From Patiria pectinifera (taxonomy: Eukaryota > Echinodermata > Asteroidea > Valvatida > Asterinidae), in contig CM057149.1 of NCBI GenBank assembly GCA_029964075.1, positions 11,356,465-11,420,464 of the forward strand: a stretch of DNA of 64,000 nt, written 5' to 3'. A program made the position numbers and the translations under genes. Of the stretch, positions 24,701 to 36,096 are shown one piece after another. How positions within the stretch are numbered: the first letter of the stretch is position 1; each line of letters begins with the position of its first letter. A model generated the notes under the pieces. That model saw nothing but the letters and a program-made list of their open reading frames with translations, was not told where the DNA came from and did no database searches.

Positions 24701-27700
24701 TAAATGACTCGAATGGACTCCAGTCCCTCATTAAAATGACGCGACTCGACCCGAAGAAGGCTAATAAGACTCGAGTCCCCCCCCAAAATGCAACATTTTG
24801 CGAGAAATATTTGCAATGACTTACGCCGGTGCCGGTTTTTGTTCACGTCAAGTTACGTAGAATGTTCGCGACTAATCGTGGTTTGATCAGTGTCCCTGTT
24901 AGTTGAATGGCGATCAGCTGGCATCCCTTTTTTAATTTTCATTAAAAGTCAAATGTGGTGTCGCCACATGCAGTATAGCCCGAATGTAAAATTAAACAAC
25001 CAAAAAAAACCCCGACTTTCTCTTTTGTGTTTATTTATTGTAATGTGTTAAAATATGTGTGACTCCAATTGACTCAAGCTAATTCTTGACTCGACTCGAC
25101 TCGACTCGACTACACACTGTGACTCGACTCGACTCGACCTTCTTGATCTTATGACTCGATTCAACTCGAGAAACTTCTTCAAAATGACTTGACTCGAATC
25201 GAGTCACAAAAATCAGTTATTCGTTACAACTTTGCCAGTAGGTATGGGTAAACTATCTCATGTATTTCTGAACACTACATGCAATAAATTCATCTGTCGC
25301 ACCACAAAGTTACATGTCGTGTGTACAAAGGCTATGCACCATCTGTCAGTGTGGCGCAAAGAAACTATTGTTACATTGATGTTCATGCTTCTTATCGCTT
25401 GCTTCTGGTTTTATTGTAATTGACCAAACCTGATTCTATAAATGTTGTAATGTCATCAACTTCTAGCTTGAACACTGTATGGCGCATTCTATGTAATTAA
25501 TCAGGGTGTCACTCTATCTTTCTCTCAAAAAGAAAAATTTGACCAACCGATTTCACGATGTAAATCCAGTCGGAATACTTGCTGTCCCTCACCAGAACTG
25601 TGTCTCTCCTGAAAACCAAATTAATGATAATAATTATTCAGATTCATTAAGATTAATCAAGAGTATCCCTGTTTTGTTTTGTAATAAAATAATTCCCTTA
25701 TTTTTTAAATATCAAGCTAAAATTGGATGAGAATTACAACTGATTTTTTTCGTCTTAGTTTAGCAACCAGTTACCTATTTCAATGCACGAGGAGAAACCA
25801 TTATGGTCCTCTTAGTGAACCATGAAAAGTATAAAATTTCATCAAAAGTCATAATCACAGTAATTGTTGCTTACCTGAAGAAATTGAAGACACATTGTTT
25901 TGGATGTAGATCCAACATTTGTATCGGCCACCCTTTCAAGAAATCAATGCTTCTGAATGGAGAGAACACAATTATGGGTAAATGGTATGCAGAAGCAGCC
26001 CTCAAAATGAGGGCTAAAGTTTGTTTGTTTTGGGTTATCTTCAAGTTGGAGGGGGGACGGGAGATGTGGTCTAGCGGTAGAGCACAGGCCCCATGATCGT
26101 GGGATTGTGGGTTCGAGCCGGGCCGTGGCCATACGTGCTGTGCCCTTGAGCAAGGCGCTTTACCTCAATTACTCCTCTCAACCCAGGTGTTAAATGGGTA
26201 CCGGCATTATTCAATGCTTGGAAGTAACAGACTCGCTGTGGAGGAGGTGTGGCGATCCCCCCCCCCCCCACAGCAGCAGCATTTTTATTGAGTCTGGCCC
26301 AATCGCTTCGAAAGAGAGATGGGCACTCCGTTCCTGTGAACACAGGTTCATCCACTTTACCTTTTGATCTCGGAACACAATCTGAAGTTGATGGGAAATA
26401 CTCAGTCTGGGTTCAGATGCAAGTTTTAGCAAAATTAGACTAAGCGTTTTTGTACTTCTGATTAACATATAACGCTTCCGACAAACGAATGAGTTTTCCC
26501 TATGGTTTTCCCATACACGGTCAATAGAAAACACAGATTTTCGATACCACAAGTTGAATATTGGATAGTTTTGCTCGAACGATTCTATAAAATTGGTGTA
26601 ACAACTAACAATATCGCCAGACATTCTGCTCGGCACCGAAAAAAAAACCCGGGGGTTTCTGCCCAAGCCGTGGGTTAAACTGGGGTCTACCCGATGTTCC
26701 CCAATACCTATGTTCCCAATACCTTTGTTCCCCAAATCCTTAGGGTTATGGTTAGGGTTTGGGTTGGGGAAGATAGGTATTTAGGAACATAGGTATGCAC
26801 CCTGTTCAACTTGCCTAAATCTAAGTCGAAGAAGTTATACATGTTGCAAATAATGTTGTCTTCCTTACCTTTGAAGGCTAATCTATGACAATCTTACCTT
26901 ATGAAGGCTAAATGGTCCGGGTCGGTAAGTCTTTTCACTCCTCCTGACATAAAGATCTTCATAAAATCCTGTGTGAAAAGATTCACAATATAATGGCGAT
27001 TTGTAGTTCAAAGCAACCTTTGCATATTTATATCCCTTTCGTGTATATTGCTTAGGCTTACAGTTTAGCTAGGCTTAGATACGAAACGGATATGAAACAG
27101 ACTGAAAACATGCTTATGGCATTTACCAAGCACGCATTTTACCAAGAAAAATGGCGATGACCGATATCGTCTCCTGCCGGGTCAGCGGTTCCAGGCTCCA
27201 CTTTTCACGGGTTTTCCCAGTACACTTGAAGGGTAGGTGTTCCGGCTCGAGCAAGTATATTTTTGCCGAAATAATCCGCAGTAGACTAGCAGATTCTGCC
27301 TTGCTAGTTGTGATTTATTTTACACGATAAAACACTGTAGTTTTACCTGAGCTGAAATGACGAGAAGTTGTAGATCTTCGCGGGCTGTGACGGTAGAAGT
27401 TCGCCTGCCATCATTTAATATCGCCAACTCCTAAAATAACATCACAGTTAGATATCCTCGTCATTTTGTCTGAGCTATATGGTAAACTATACTTAATTGT
27501 AAATACTTGGATTATGAAACGATGTGGACATGGTTCTTGATATTCTTATCTTATAATGTAGTTTGGAATTTGGCGTTTTTATAGGTGTAATTGGTGCAAA
27601 CTACGTTTGAGCATGACATTGCCACAGCACCAGTATTTATACCTTAATTTATCGCGAAGGAATTTTTGGAAACTTACGCCAAAGCTGTCTCCTCTTTTCA

Positions 27701-30700
27701 AGATGGCGACGGTGCGTTGTGTTAATCTGCCCGGTTCCAACACTGTTACCACGACTGCAGTAAATAAAGATTAAGTATCATGTTTCATCCAATACATTAA
27801 TCTGTTTTCATTGATGACATACTTATTACTATTCATCCTCTGCGAAAATTATCTGCAACTCGCAAGAGGGGGCGATCACCAAAAGAAACCCATTGCCACC
27901 TAATTAGCTAGTTGGAATAAGGGATATTCATTTTAGCCCACACTCTAGCAAAAGGCACCAAATGTAAAGATTTCAAACATGGGCTGAAAGTTTGTACCTG
28001 ACATTTTTGCATGTTTAGTTCTCTCACTGTACATGTATACCCTTTATGCGTATAGCAGCCATCGTAGAGGGCAGTGCCTTTGTTTTGCTGGGATATGCAT
28101 GAGTGAATCTTTGTATATTCTTTGTTACTGAATTAAAATGACAAAAGATGCCCTCTAAGATGGCCGCTACGCATAAGGTTTATAGACGAATCCAGGCACG
28201 TGATCACCGCTCACACACGAGACTCCCTTCAATGGAGAAAGAACTGTGCAAGCTGTTGAACAAAGGCACTTCCCTATGGACGGAAAATCTGAGCAATAGC
28301 TAGCACAATGGTTTCGCCATTGAAGGGGGCCTTCGTGAAAGAAGTGCCCGCGTGCCCAGATTGGTCTATAGGCAAAGTTGTTACCTTCGCAAGGTTCCAT
28401 GCATGAAACCGGAAAATGGATTTGACCCTTTCAGGACATGGGCATCATTATGTGACCCTCTATGAATTTGTGTCTATTTTCTCGGTCGATGGGCAAGAAA
28501 GTTGAGGCCAATTTTCTGGAATGTCCTTGCCTGCCATGTTAACCAACTCACACTCGGTAGTAATTTGTTTTAGTTATTTTTTTTTATTAATACATATACA
28601 CGGAAGTGTTCATGTTTGTTTGTCAAAAGATTCTCCCCAATCCTCTCAAAATCACTTGAGAAACAAATCAAATATGGTACTGTAATCAATTGCTCATGAA
28701 GTCTAGGAATCCACAATGGCCGCCACTGACCGCGACGCACAAATCCATATCGAGTCATCTCTTATTTTTCAATCAACCAATCAATCAAAATCTTTAATTT
28801 TTACCAACACATACATGTACATATACAATTATTTTGCTCCCCTTTTTACTACGGCGGTACCTTTTTTTCACACACAGATTTAATGACTTCACAGCGGTGA
28901 TCCCGAGTTTCATGTCTCATAATTGTATTATAACTCAACAAAATTTTGTTCTGTATTTGGAAGCATTGAAATGGAAATCGATAAAAAAGGTTTTTTACCG
29001 ACAAGCAAACATTTCTGCGAAATCAAGGGAACATTTGGCAAAAGAATACAAATATACAGTGCCGAGAAGACCCCCCCAAACCCCTGATCTGATAGGGTTA
29101 ATCATAAAGTTTTCTTACTTGATAATGTGGTGCTTATAAAGTGCCTTATACCTAAGGTGTCAAAGCACTTTACAACTGTTATCCCTGTTCATCAGGAGTG
29201 AGACCATTTTTCTGTAGTAGCTCGAGATTAGCGCAATTTGGTCTGTACCTTCACAAGTACCCATTTATACTCCTACGTACCTGAACCAGAGTATATGAAG
29301 TAGAACGATCGTGGTTTATGTCCTTCCCTTACGATGACGCGGGTAGGTCCGTAGGCCTCACACCAACTCACCGCTGCCAGACTCTTCTGCATGCGTACAG
29401 GGTATGCTGCAATAGCTTTCAACGCACGGATTGCAATTTGCAACTGGGATAGAGGATTCCCCGTTCAAGTGTTTGGAAAAAGAACGGCAAAACATGCACA
29501 TAAATAAATGCTATTTTGAAACTGTGCATGGTGGAATGGTACAGTAAAGTGGTAAAATTGCGATTGTACCGTAGATCCAATTTCTTCTGTGAAGAAAGGT
29601 GGTTCTGACAAGAACCATTGGTTCCGAGAAGAATTGCCAACATCGCAAGCTTATCATTTAAATGGCGATTCCAGAAAGGTTAAAATATATGTCAAGATTT
29701 TGTTAACCTTTATATCAAGTTAATATTAATAAAGGAGAAAACTGTGAAGTTACAATTAATCGTAAAGAACAGACGAATCCGGGCACCTTAATGATCACTA
29801 TACACTCACAGAGCCCCTTTAATTGCGAAGGCGTTCTAGCTATTGTACAGAGAAACTGTTCCATGACAGTTATCCTGAACAACAGCTATATAGCACAATG
29901 TTTTCGCCATTGAAGGGGGCCTCCGTGATAGAAGTGACACCGTGCCCAAATTGATCTATACTTAATCAGTAATGCATGATTTCCACTTTCCGAACGGTGA
30001 TTATAATGGTGAATTGATGCTAAATCACAATCTATGACATGGAGAATCTTATACTGTGCAGACCTATACTCACGTAATGTATATCTTGTGGAGTTCGTTC
30101 CTCGGGCGGGGTTTGAAGTATTCTCCTGGCCTCTTGCGAGAGCAGTTTCTAATTAAAATATGAGACTATAGTTATTACAAGCCCATCCCAGGAGAGGAGA
30201 ACTCAAAATGTTAACAGCAAAGGTTGGATTAAACACCGAGCTGTATTGACTCGCACTTTTGATTGTAATATCAATTGGAAATCAAATGAATATGTGTAGG
30301 CCCTACGGTATCCTTGCACAACTTTGAAATCCAGGATCAGATTCCACCCTTATCCCGGTCATTTAATAATTATTTTTCTTGATCATCATCCAACAGCGCT
30401 GACATTTTACAATGATATTTTATTCAAAATTTCCAGCGGCAATTAAATTCCAGTTCAATCCGAATTTACCTGTTTCTTTGCTTTGAATTGTGTGACGTCA
30501 AACATGACGTCAATGCTATCACGTGACGAAGATACCTGGGCGAACGAAAGGTCAGCCGCGTCGCTGAATAAAAAACAGAGGGAAAGAACACACGGTTTAT
30601 CTTTTTTCTTCATATTATTTCATGTCATTTTGCACTGATTTCTTTTACCTGTGAAACTGAAACTGTAACAAGGTAAGGCTATACCGTACTATGAACAGTT

Positions 30701-31719
30701 TTTTGGTTGCTAATGAATCATCTTAGGATTGTTTTGTTCACGGTGAAACGAACTCATTCGAACAGACCTGGCTTCGATGTAGTGCATACGGCATATACGT
30801 CGGACCAAGATAGCAAGCCAAGCAACTCGACGGAACGTGTGGTAGAGTGCTTTCTGAAAAGAGAAGAAAGCACGCACGTTCTCATTCAAAGCCTCTATTT
30901 GCGTGTAGTCCTTATGGTTATAACGGTGTAACCTCCTAAGGTAAACAAAAACCCTTTTGGTTAGGAAGACGGCTTTTAAAATTATTGATCTTGGCGACGG
31001 TAATTGACATATTTATCAAGCAATGTACTCAGGTTAATGGCAACATCAGCTTTTGAAGTGATAATTCAATTTACCGACGACACGACTTCAGAAATTCGCA
31101 CGATCACCTTCTAATAACTGAGTTATTCATCATTGTGTTAGTTAGAATTGAAACGGAAAAATCGAAGGTGGAGGAGGGGGGTTAAAAGGACATTTAGTCC
31201 AATAAAAAAGGATTTCATGAATTCTGCCTCCGATCCTCGTTTGAAACTGAAAGCTATGTATACAGACACAATATGCCCCCACACTTTCAGAAATGTTGCC
31301 TATTTTAAACGAACATTTCTGTCATTTCTCCACTGCCTAAACTTTTGTCTTCTGAAGGCCATGTCGGCTGTCGTCATGCCGACGGCTGTTGCATCTTTGG
31401 CAGGAGTTCTCAGTCCATCAGCACCTTCTGGCTCAAAACTGTTGGAGTTGCTCATGATTTTACCCACTGCCGTCTGCCATTTGGTTTTAGCATTTTCGGT
31501 AGGGATTCTGTTGTCGAGAGATGGTCTTCTGTCCTGGGATGGCGTAATTATGGATGATGATGATGGCGTATCGGACGGTTTGGGAAGTTGAAGGGAAGTT
31601 GCTAGATTTCTTCGTCTTCTCTTCCGCGCCTGATTGAGAAGACTGACCGTTGCCAACATACTTTGGTATCGTCGTTGCGGGTCGAGACAAGAGGGTACCG
31701 GTTCGCGAATGGATGCCAT
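18745..31719 (-). CDS. CNBD2/CRIS-like protein with two cyclic-nucleotide-binding domains, 17 exons
   Basis: Exons, 5' to 3' on the minus strand: 31719-31315, 30853-30768, 30563-30470, 30148-30074, 29443-29281, 27754-27678, 27430-27347, 26968-26898, 25952-25875, 25608-25548, 24154-24079, 23636-23290, 22941-22920, 22723-22656, 21973-21893, 21546-21412, 18894-18745. They total 2073 nt, i.e. 690 residues plus TAG, and every junction keeps phase. Most donors are GTAAG/GTGAG-like; weak ones follow exon 1 (GTTCGT), exon 10 (GTTGGT) and exon 12 (GTTAAA). Domains: basic, serine-rich N-terminus; FRRVA helix (about 142); TPPEERT lead-in (about 209); first cNMP domain about 230-330 with phosphate-binding cassette FGELAILNDGRRTSTV; second domain about 355-640, interrupted by a charged insertion (about 424-569). 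In mouse, CNBD2/CRIS acts in sperm development; the role here is inferred. The symbol is left empty because orthology was not tested. Confidence 0.88.
19236..19675 (+). mobile_element. MITE family 1, copy 1 (4-bp target duplication)
   Basis: Ends GGTTGCAGACCAGTAAAT and, inverted, ATTTACTGGTCTGCAA. Flanked by TGAT on both sides (19232-19235 and 19676-19679), allowing one extra base at the right end. About 440 bp, no coding capacity. Same family at 54886-55347 and 58673-59123 in the opposite orientation, and a diverged copy at 19959-20470. It lies in the last intron of the cyclic-nucleotide-binding gene. A 4-bp duplication fits superfamilies such as Sola or Chapaev, but no transposase is here to decide. 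Confidence 0.82.
19959..20470 (+). mobile_element. MITE family 1, diverged copy with a duplicated inverted arm
   Basis: Shares with copy 1 the internal words TTTCAAAATGGCGATGGGC, GGGGTGATCAT and GATGATGAAATAAGCTTTAA, and ends in GGTCTGCAA. The left end is degraded (GGATGCAGAACTG). Its right third has been turned into a 141-bp palindrome at 20289-20429. No target duplication is recognisable. It sits in the same last intron as copy 1. Confidence 0.7.
20289..20429. repeat. 141-bp near-perfect palindrome
   Basis: The arms read AGCTTTAATTTGATGGGTGT inward from 20289 and the exact complement outward to 20429. The centre GGAAGTATACTTCC lies at 20353-20366. Only a few mismatches lie in the AT-rich middle. 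It would extrude as one long hairpin. It lies within a MITE copy and appears to derive from inverted duplication of that element's end. Confidence 0.9.
21622..21793. mobile_element. foldback MITE, about 75-bp arms
   Basis: Left arm CTTTTCACACTCCGC...GGGCATGCACAGCCTCGATC is matched inverted by ...GATCGAGGCTCTGCATGCCC...GCGGAAGTGTAAAAAG. The arms meet at AATAGCCGGTTCAGT around a loop of about 24 bases (21694-21718). No coding frame, no clear target duplication. It is between exons 15 and 16 of the cyclic-nucleotide-binding gene. Confidence 0.85.
24610..25234. mobile_element. hAT-type MITE filled with GACTCG repeats
   Basis: Terminal repeats CAGAGTTGTAATGACTCG (left) and CAAAGTTGTAACGA (right, inverted) begin with the hAT-like CA(G/A)AG. 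Flanking 8-bp target duplications are CCAATAGG (24602-24609) and CCAGTAGG (25235-25242), one mismatch. Both subterminal regions are arrays of GACTCGA/CTCGAGTC words, which in hAT elements are often transposase-binding sites. About 625 bp, no transposase. It is inserted between exons 10 and 11 of the cyclic-nucleotide-binding gene. Confidence 0.85.
26056..26230 (+). mobile_element. tRNA-derived SINE
   Basis: A box TGGTCTAGCGG near 26067 and B box GGTTCGAGCC near 26110 give a tRNA-like RNA polymerase III promoter head. It is followed by TGCCCTTGAGCAAGGCGCTT and AACCCAGGTGTTAAATGGGT, a SINE body I recognise as widespread in marine invertebrate genomes. The spacing between boxes and the downstream body argue against a functional tRNA. 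It sits between exons 8 and 9, antisense to the gene. Confidence 0.85.
27347..29443 (-). other. first cyclic-nucleotide-binding domain (exons 5-7)
   Basis: Exon 5 encodes RVIVREGHKPRSFYFIYSGS, the early beta strands, and exon 6 ends in RGDSFG. Exon 7 begins ELAILNDGRRTSTV. Across the exon 6/7 junction the cassette keeps the glutamate (GEL) that contacts the ribose and the arginine before T-S-T that contacts the cyclic phosphate in PKA/PKG-type domains. The pocket therefore looks competent to bind cAMP or cGMP. Which nucleotide cannot be told from sequence. Confidence 0.8.
28181..28370. mobile_element. MITE family 2, copy 1
   Basis: Ends TATAGACGAATCCAGGCACG and, inverted, CGTGCCCAGATTGGTCTATA. 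The interior includes TTTCGCCATTGAAGGGGGCC. A second copy lies at 29768-29960, about 1.6 kb away and in the same orientation. No coding capacity. The TATA ends suggest a TA target as in Tc1/mariner-type MITEs, but I cannot confirm it. Intronic in the cyclic-nucleotide-binding gene (between exons 5 and 6). Confidence 0.75.
29768..29960. mobile_element. MITE family 2, copy 2
   Basis: Matches copy 1 at ACGAATCC(A/G)GGCAC, GCACAATG(G/T)TTTCGCCATTG and GTGCCCA(G/A)ATT. It is more diverged in the middle and its left TATAG is degraded. It lies between exons 4 and 5 of the same gene. Confidence 0.7.
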
Positions 31720-33194
31720 TGCGTTGCTTTTTGTCAGTTGTTCGTTTTACCACGCTACAGAAGATAATTGATACCAACTTCAACGATTCGTTTATGAAGT
31801 TCAGCTATCAGATGTGGTATTGTCATTCACAGTTTGTAGCTGTTCGTCACAAAATTTCCTTGGCTAAAAATCCATTTCCATGCACTGTTACTTGGTGTAT
31901 GTATCCGTTTAATGTTTCTTCACTCGTATTGTGCTTTTATTTATTGTTTAGTTCCAAAGAAAGCTGATGAAAGGCAAACGGTTGTGGTATTTTATTACAA
32001 GATAAGTCACAAATGCTAATAACAACGGAGATAATCTGTCAGTGGGCTGGCGTAACTTTGCAGATGGAGCCATTGATATCTGCCACTATAAGCGATAAGG
32101 GGGTTGTGCATGTTTACTTATTACCCCCAAATTATCGTTGCACAGAAATATACATGATCGAAGTCCAACTTTTATGACCGTTTGCAAGAAATGACCAGCT
32201 CATAAATATTTGGGGCGAAACAAGTTTCGACTTATCAATGGTATCAACGCAGTCTTTGTCTCCGGGAGTGCCTTGTAAATTTACAACCATGTTGTCACAA
32301 TAATCGGAATTTAAATAGCAATTACATTTTATGGAAGAACGCATGTCTTACAGACATTAAAAAAAACCCCTAATTCAGCGATGAGCGTGTAAAGATTGAT
32401 TGCTTTCAGCAGTCCTATTTTTGAAGTATATTTTGTTATGTCAATTCATTAATGAAGGCACAAGAGTTCTACTCTAGAGTAACCGCTCTACATGTTTATC
32501 ACTGTTGAACTAAAGCACCTATCTCAAAGATGGTTGCATTGCAAACGGTCTATATGCCCACCCGTTCTCAGCACAGCCACGCTACATCCCTTTTACCCAC
32601 ATTGCCTCCATGCCCCAACATACTCCATCCAACGCACACTTAAACAGCCGGTGCCCTCTTGGATTGAGCACGCATGCAACCAACGTTTCAAGAGAACTTG
32701 CTTTGATTACGTATTTACGTTGTCTTGGCTAATTAGGTCGGAACTACAGTTTATCATTAAACATATTTTATTTCACGGTATTTGAACCGTCACCCGGGGT
32801 CTGGGGTCAACCTGGAATATACGCATATATTATCGCATGTGTATAATGTGTATCCCCCTTCACGAAGGAAATTCATCCAATGAGAAATTTCGTTACGCGC
32901 TAAGATGGGAACGCAGACCAATCCAAGTAGTCGTTATATCAATGAGGCGTCCACCGTAGAATAGGGCTACTGTAGTGCACGACCTTGCTGTAATTTCACC
33001 GTACTCCGAGTCCGAGTCGATCGAAACATAATTGTTCACATTTCACAAAGAGACCAAAAAGTTAATTTTATTCATCTTCATGAAGGGTAGACTAAAAAAA
33101 TTAAAAAATGTAAAGCTTGTATGAATTCATTAAAACAATAATTATAGGGAATTACTGGCCTTCTGCGCTGCAAATCTAGGGGGACCAAAAAAAA
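31720..33194. other. upstream region of the cyclic-nucleotide-binding gene; no other gene recognised
   Basis: Should hold the promoter of the minus-strand gene starting at 31719, but I see no convincing TATA or CCAAT element next to that start. The remaining short open frames carry no domain. Confidence 0.45.
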
Positions 33195-33310
33195 CGGGAG
33201 GGGACAGAATTACCTGAAGGGGGACAGAATTAACGGGCCGGGGAGGAAACTTTTACCTAGGTAATTCTGTCCCCCTGGACACTTTTAACGGGGAACAGAA
33301 TTACCGTCCA
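33195..33310. repeat. inverted GGGGGACAGAATTA repeats
   Basis: GGGGACAGAATTA occurs twice forward near 33209 and 33228 and inverted (TAATTCTGTCCCC) near 33261, with a further GGGAACAGAATTA near 33292. Spacer lengths are irregular. Too small to classify. Confidence 0.65.
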
Positions 33311-35869
33311 CACCGGCATTTAGGGGCCTCATTTTCTGGAGCTGACACTCTGGAGAGGCCACACAAAAGGCCAGACACATAATGACGTCACACTTTGTTT
33401 ACATGTGCGCTTTCCTAGGCCAAAAAGTCTCTGGTTTCTGGCATGGAGCTTGTCCCAAAAGTGGTGCAGCGACGTGGTTTTTTCCCAACTTTTTTTCTTC
33501 TTCTAATGTCGGCTGATGTATGTTGCAGATGACGCTTCGATCCCCTTAAAACTCTCAAAAATATCCTTCCGAGTGGAGCTGGAGGTGACCTCAGTAAGGC
33601 CATAAGGCTTGAGAATTCTGCACCCGCTTACGATCTCGACCGACAAAAACATTCTTAGGGAAATTTGGATAGTCAAGACAAAAATCAGAGAAAACGGTTA
33701 CGTCAGGCCATACAGCGACATCGACATCGTGCATGAGCTGCCAGGCTGGTCATTAGTCTGCTCCCTTACATATTGCGCTAATTAAAAAGTGTTTAAAGGT
33801 TCCAGATACACGACCATCGCTCCCTCAGTCTGGCTTGCAGACTCACAATTACAAAATTACAACACCGTCTGCAAATTATTGCAAATTATATGGGAGCACA
33901 GAGAGGCCACATAAAGCTTATACTCGATCGTAACCCCATCTAAAAACACGTTAAAATTGTGCAGCAGCAGGATTCCAATCAAACCAGTGAGTTTAACAGT
34001 TTTGAGACATCATCTTACATTGAAAAAAAAAACCTTTTTAATTTTGCCGACGCGCATTGATACGGCGAAGCGCGCACAGACCAGAAACTGGAGACTTTTT
34101 TGGCTTTGTGGGAGCCAAGTGGGGATGAAAGCCAACAAGATCCCAATAAGTATGACATCGTTATGTCTCAGGTCTATGATAGGCTCGTTATTGACTTCCC
34201 CCAAATTCTGAGCGGATGGGTGGGTGTGGGTGTGAATGACTCAATTCTTTTCAGAGGTGAGTCACGATTTGATGTCACCGTTACGTAATTGCTGTAAATG
34301 ACTTGACTCCACTGAAACCTCGATTCGAGTTTTCTGCCCTAAAGACTCGATTCGGGGGCGTCATTTGAAAGGGCCAGGGGTTGGAGGTGTATGGTGCCCT
34401 CTGTCGTTCCTTGCAGCAAAAGAGACCGCCACCTAGAGGCAGTTTCCCTCTATCCTGAATAGCGCCCCCTGGTGTCGCATGATGTATTCCTCATCCCTTA
34501 GGCTGGTTCCCGGTCCCTCCATTTGCCTACTGACTTCAAATGTAAGGACTGGTAGCGGGCAATGAATCCTGGAGGAATTCCTTCAGGAGTATGTAAATTA
34601 GCCTAGGTCTGAATCCCGCCCCCTGGATACAAAATCACAACGATAGTTTAGGCGCGGAACCAGGCTATTGCAAAATGCCAACAAGGCTACCACCAATGCG
34701 CAGTTTGTGTGGTGATGAGTTTTGATTTTTTTTCTGAATTCGGAAGTGTGTCTGGCAACAGTATTTGAAAGCTATGCAGTTGAAATGCTTGAAAATTTGC
34801 CTTCGTGGAGACACGTATTCAACTGTCATACTGCGCACGCGCAGAGGTGATCCAATCAAAAGCTTTACCAGTCTACCTCATCCCCCTCTCCTTGCTTTCC
34901 GAATCTGTGATCTTTCGGCAATTTGAAGTCACCCACACACGCACAAGTAATGACTTTGTCTGGTAACGCCAATGACTCTACTGGGAGTGTGTAACAGGCC
35001 TTCAAGACTTTGCTAATAGTGTCACATTTCTCCTGGTCACCGTAGGGGCCAGCCTATTGTCTTCTTTGCACCAGACTGACTAACTGACTGACAGACTGAC
35101 TGACTTGTGTATAAGACTTGCTGAAGTCAAAAAGAAAGTGACCAAGATTAAAAATCTTCTTATTAAAGCAATCAAATTTGATACATGATTGAAATCCAGA
35201 ATGAAACATTATTTTTATTGTCAGATTTTGTGTTTCGAATATGTGGAACAAGTCAACTTATTTTTCTGAAATATTGACGGCGATTTTTGTACGTTACATT
35301 TGCAAGTTCTCGTTTATTCATCGAGGTGGGAAAACGTCTATGTTTCATTGTACTCGATGGGTATTCATCAGATCGTAGAACCACGGTAAATGATCAGCGG
35401 TGGACAGCCGAGTTTTGTGATCTTTATTATTGAAATAGAACTTGAGAATAAACTATGCAAATTGCGTGAAATTTTCACGCTTAAAAGTCAATAAGATGTA
35501 CCTTATTCCTATGTTTTTCTTACTAATGGAGCAATCCAAATATTTTGAAAATATGTGTCCAATTCGGCCACCTTCTTTTTGACTCACCCGTATAACACTT
35601 CTTGTTTGTTACTTGTGAATTAGACTGGTTACGTATTTCCATCACGTTACTACTACAGCTTATTCAATGAACATTTTAGCAATTTCAGATAAATTGAATA
35701 GAATGTTGTGCGCTCTGGGACCAGCTTTACCAGGCTTGCCTTCTCTTGTTTAGAGATGACTAGTACACTTGGCGAGCGATTCCGGTATGCCGAGACTATA
35801 TGGAAATTTATTTAATTTTTTTATTTTAGTTCTTTCTGGTAATGAAACCAAGGATTCCTCAAAAGTGCC
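33311..35869. other. no gene recognised
   Basis: Contains scattered GACTCGA-like words at 34290-34350 that resemble a decayed relative of the hAT-type MITE, and a short CTGACTGA repeat near 35078. No open frame with splice-like borders or a domain was found. Confidence 0.5.
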
Positions 35870-36096
35870 CTAGGCACTGTAGCTCGCAAGCCTGAAGAAA
35901 CCTGTGGAGAGGAGACAATGAAAAGAAATTACAGTTTTACAGGTGGGAGGAAAAGCCCGGAAGAATATTCTGAGGAAAACCCACGAAATCAGGCAGGGAC
36001 TGAAAACCCAATCCACATATTGGCCCAGGTAGGATTCGAACCCGTGTCACAGCGGTGGAAGGCGAGGAAAGTACCGCTACGCCAACCTGACTCCCC
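35870..36096 (-). mobile_element. tRNA-derived SINE, minus strand
   Basis: Read on the minus strand, the head GGGGAGTCAGG (36096) is followed by an A box TGGCGTAGCGG near 36084 and a B box GGTTCGAATCC near 36042. The body contains CAGTCCCTGCCTGATTTCGT and TGGGTTTTCCTCAGAATATT, a SINE type seen in many marine invertebrates. The tail falls near 35870-35890. It is unrelated to the SINE at 26056. Confidence 0.82.

Larger units (their letters stand above)
21412..25608 (-). other. second cyclic-nucleotide-binding domain, split by an insertion and with a degenerate pocket
   Basis: Exons 10-11 give the early strands (VLVRDSKYSDWIYIVKS then GSCSVVMRL). Exons 12-14 add about 145 mostly charged residues with KENSFLRKK and TEMETKELRR stretches. 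Exons 15-16 resume the fold with VFVCVRILVKGGTF and GLSELMFSDQPSVSL. Where the cassette should read G-E-L...R-x-x-T it has G-L-S and P-S-V-S, lacking both key side chains. The domain is thus probably structural. Exon 13 is only 22 nt. Confidence 0.72.

Noticed and set aside
26056-26130. Functional tRNA gene
   Set aside because: A and B boxes are present, but the anticodon arm and acceptor do not pair properly and a SINE body follows.
26211-26735. 174-codon minus-strand frame between exons 8 and 9
   Set aside because: The spliced model runs from exon 8 straight to exon 9 in phase with typical cNMP-domain sequence. This frame overlaps the SINE and a C-run and has no domain.
36031-36096. Functional tRNA gene on the minus strand
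   Set aside because: The same pattern: promoter boxes within a SINE head, with a non-tRNA body continuing downstream.
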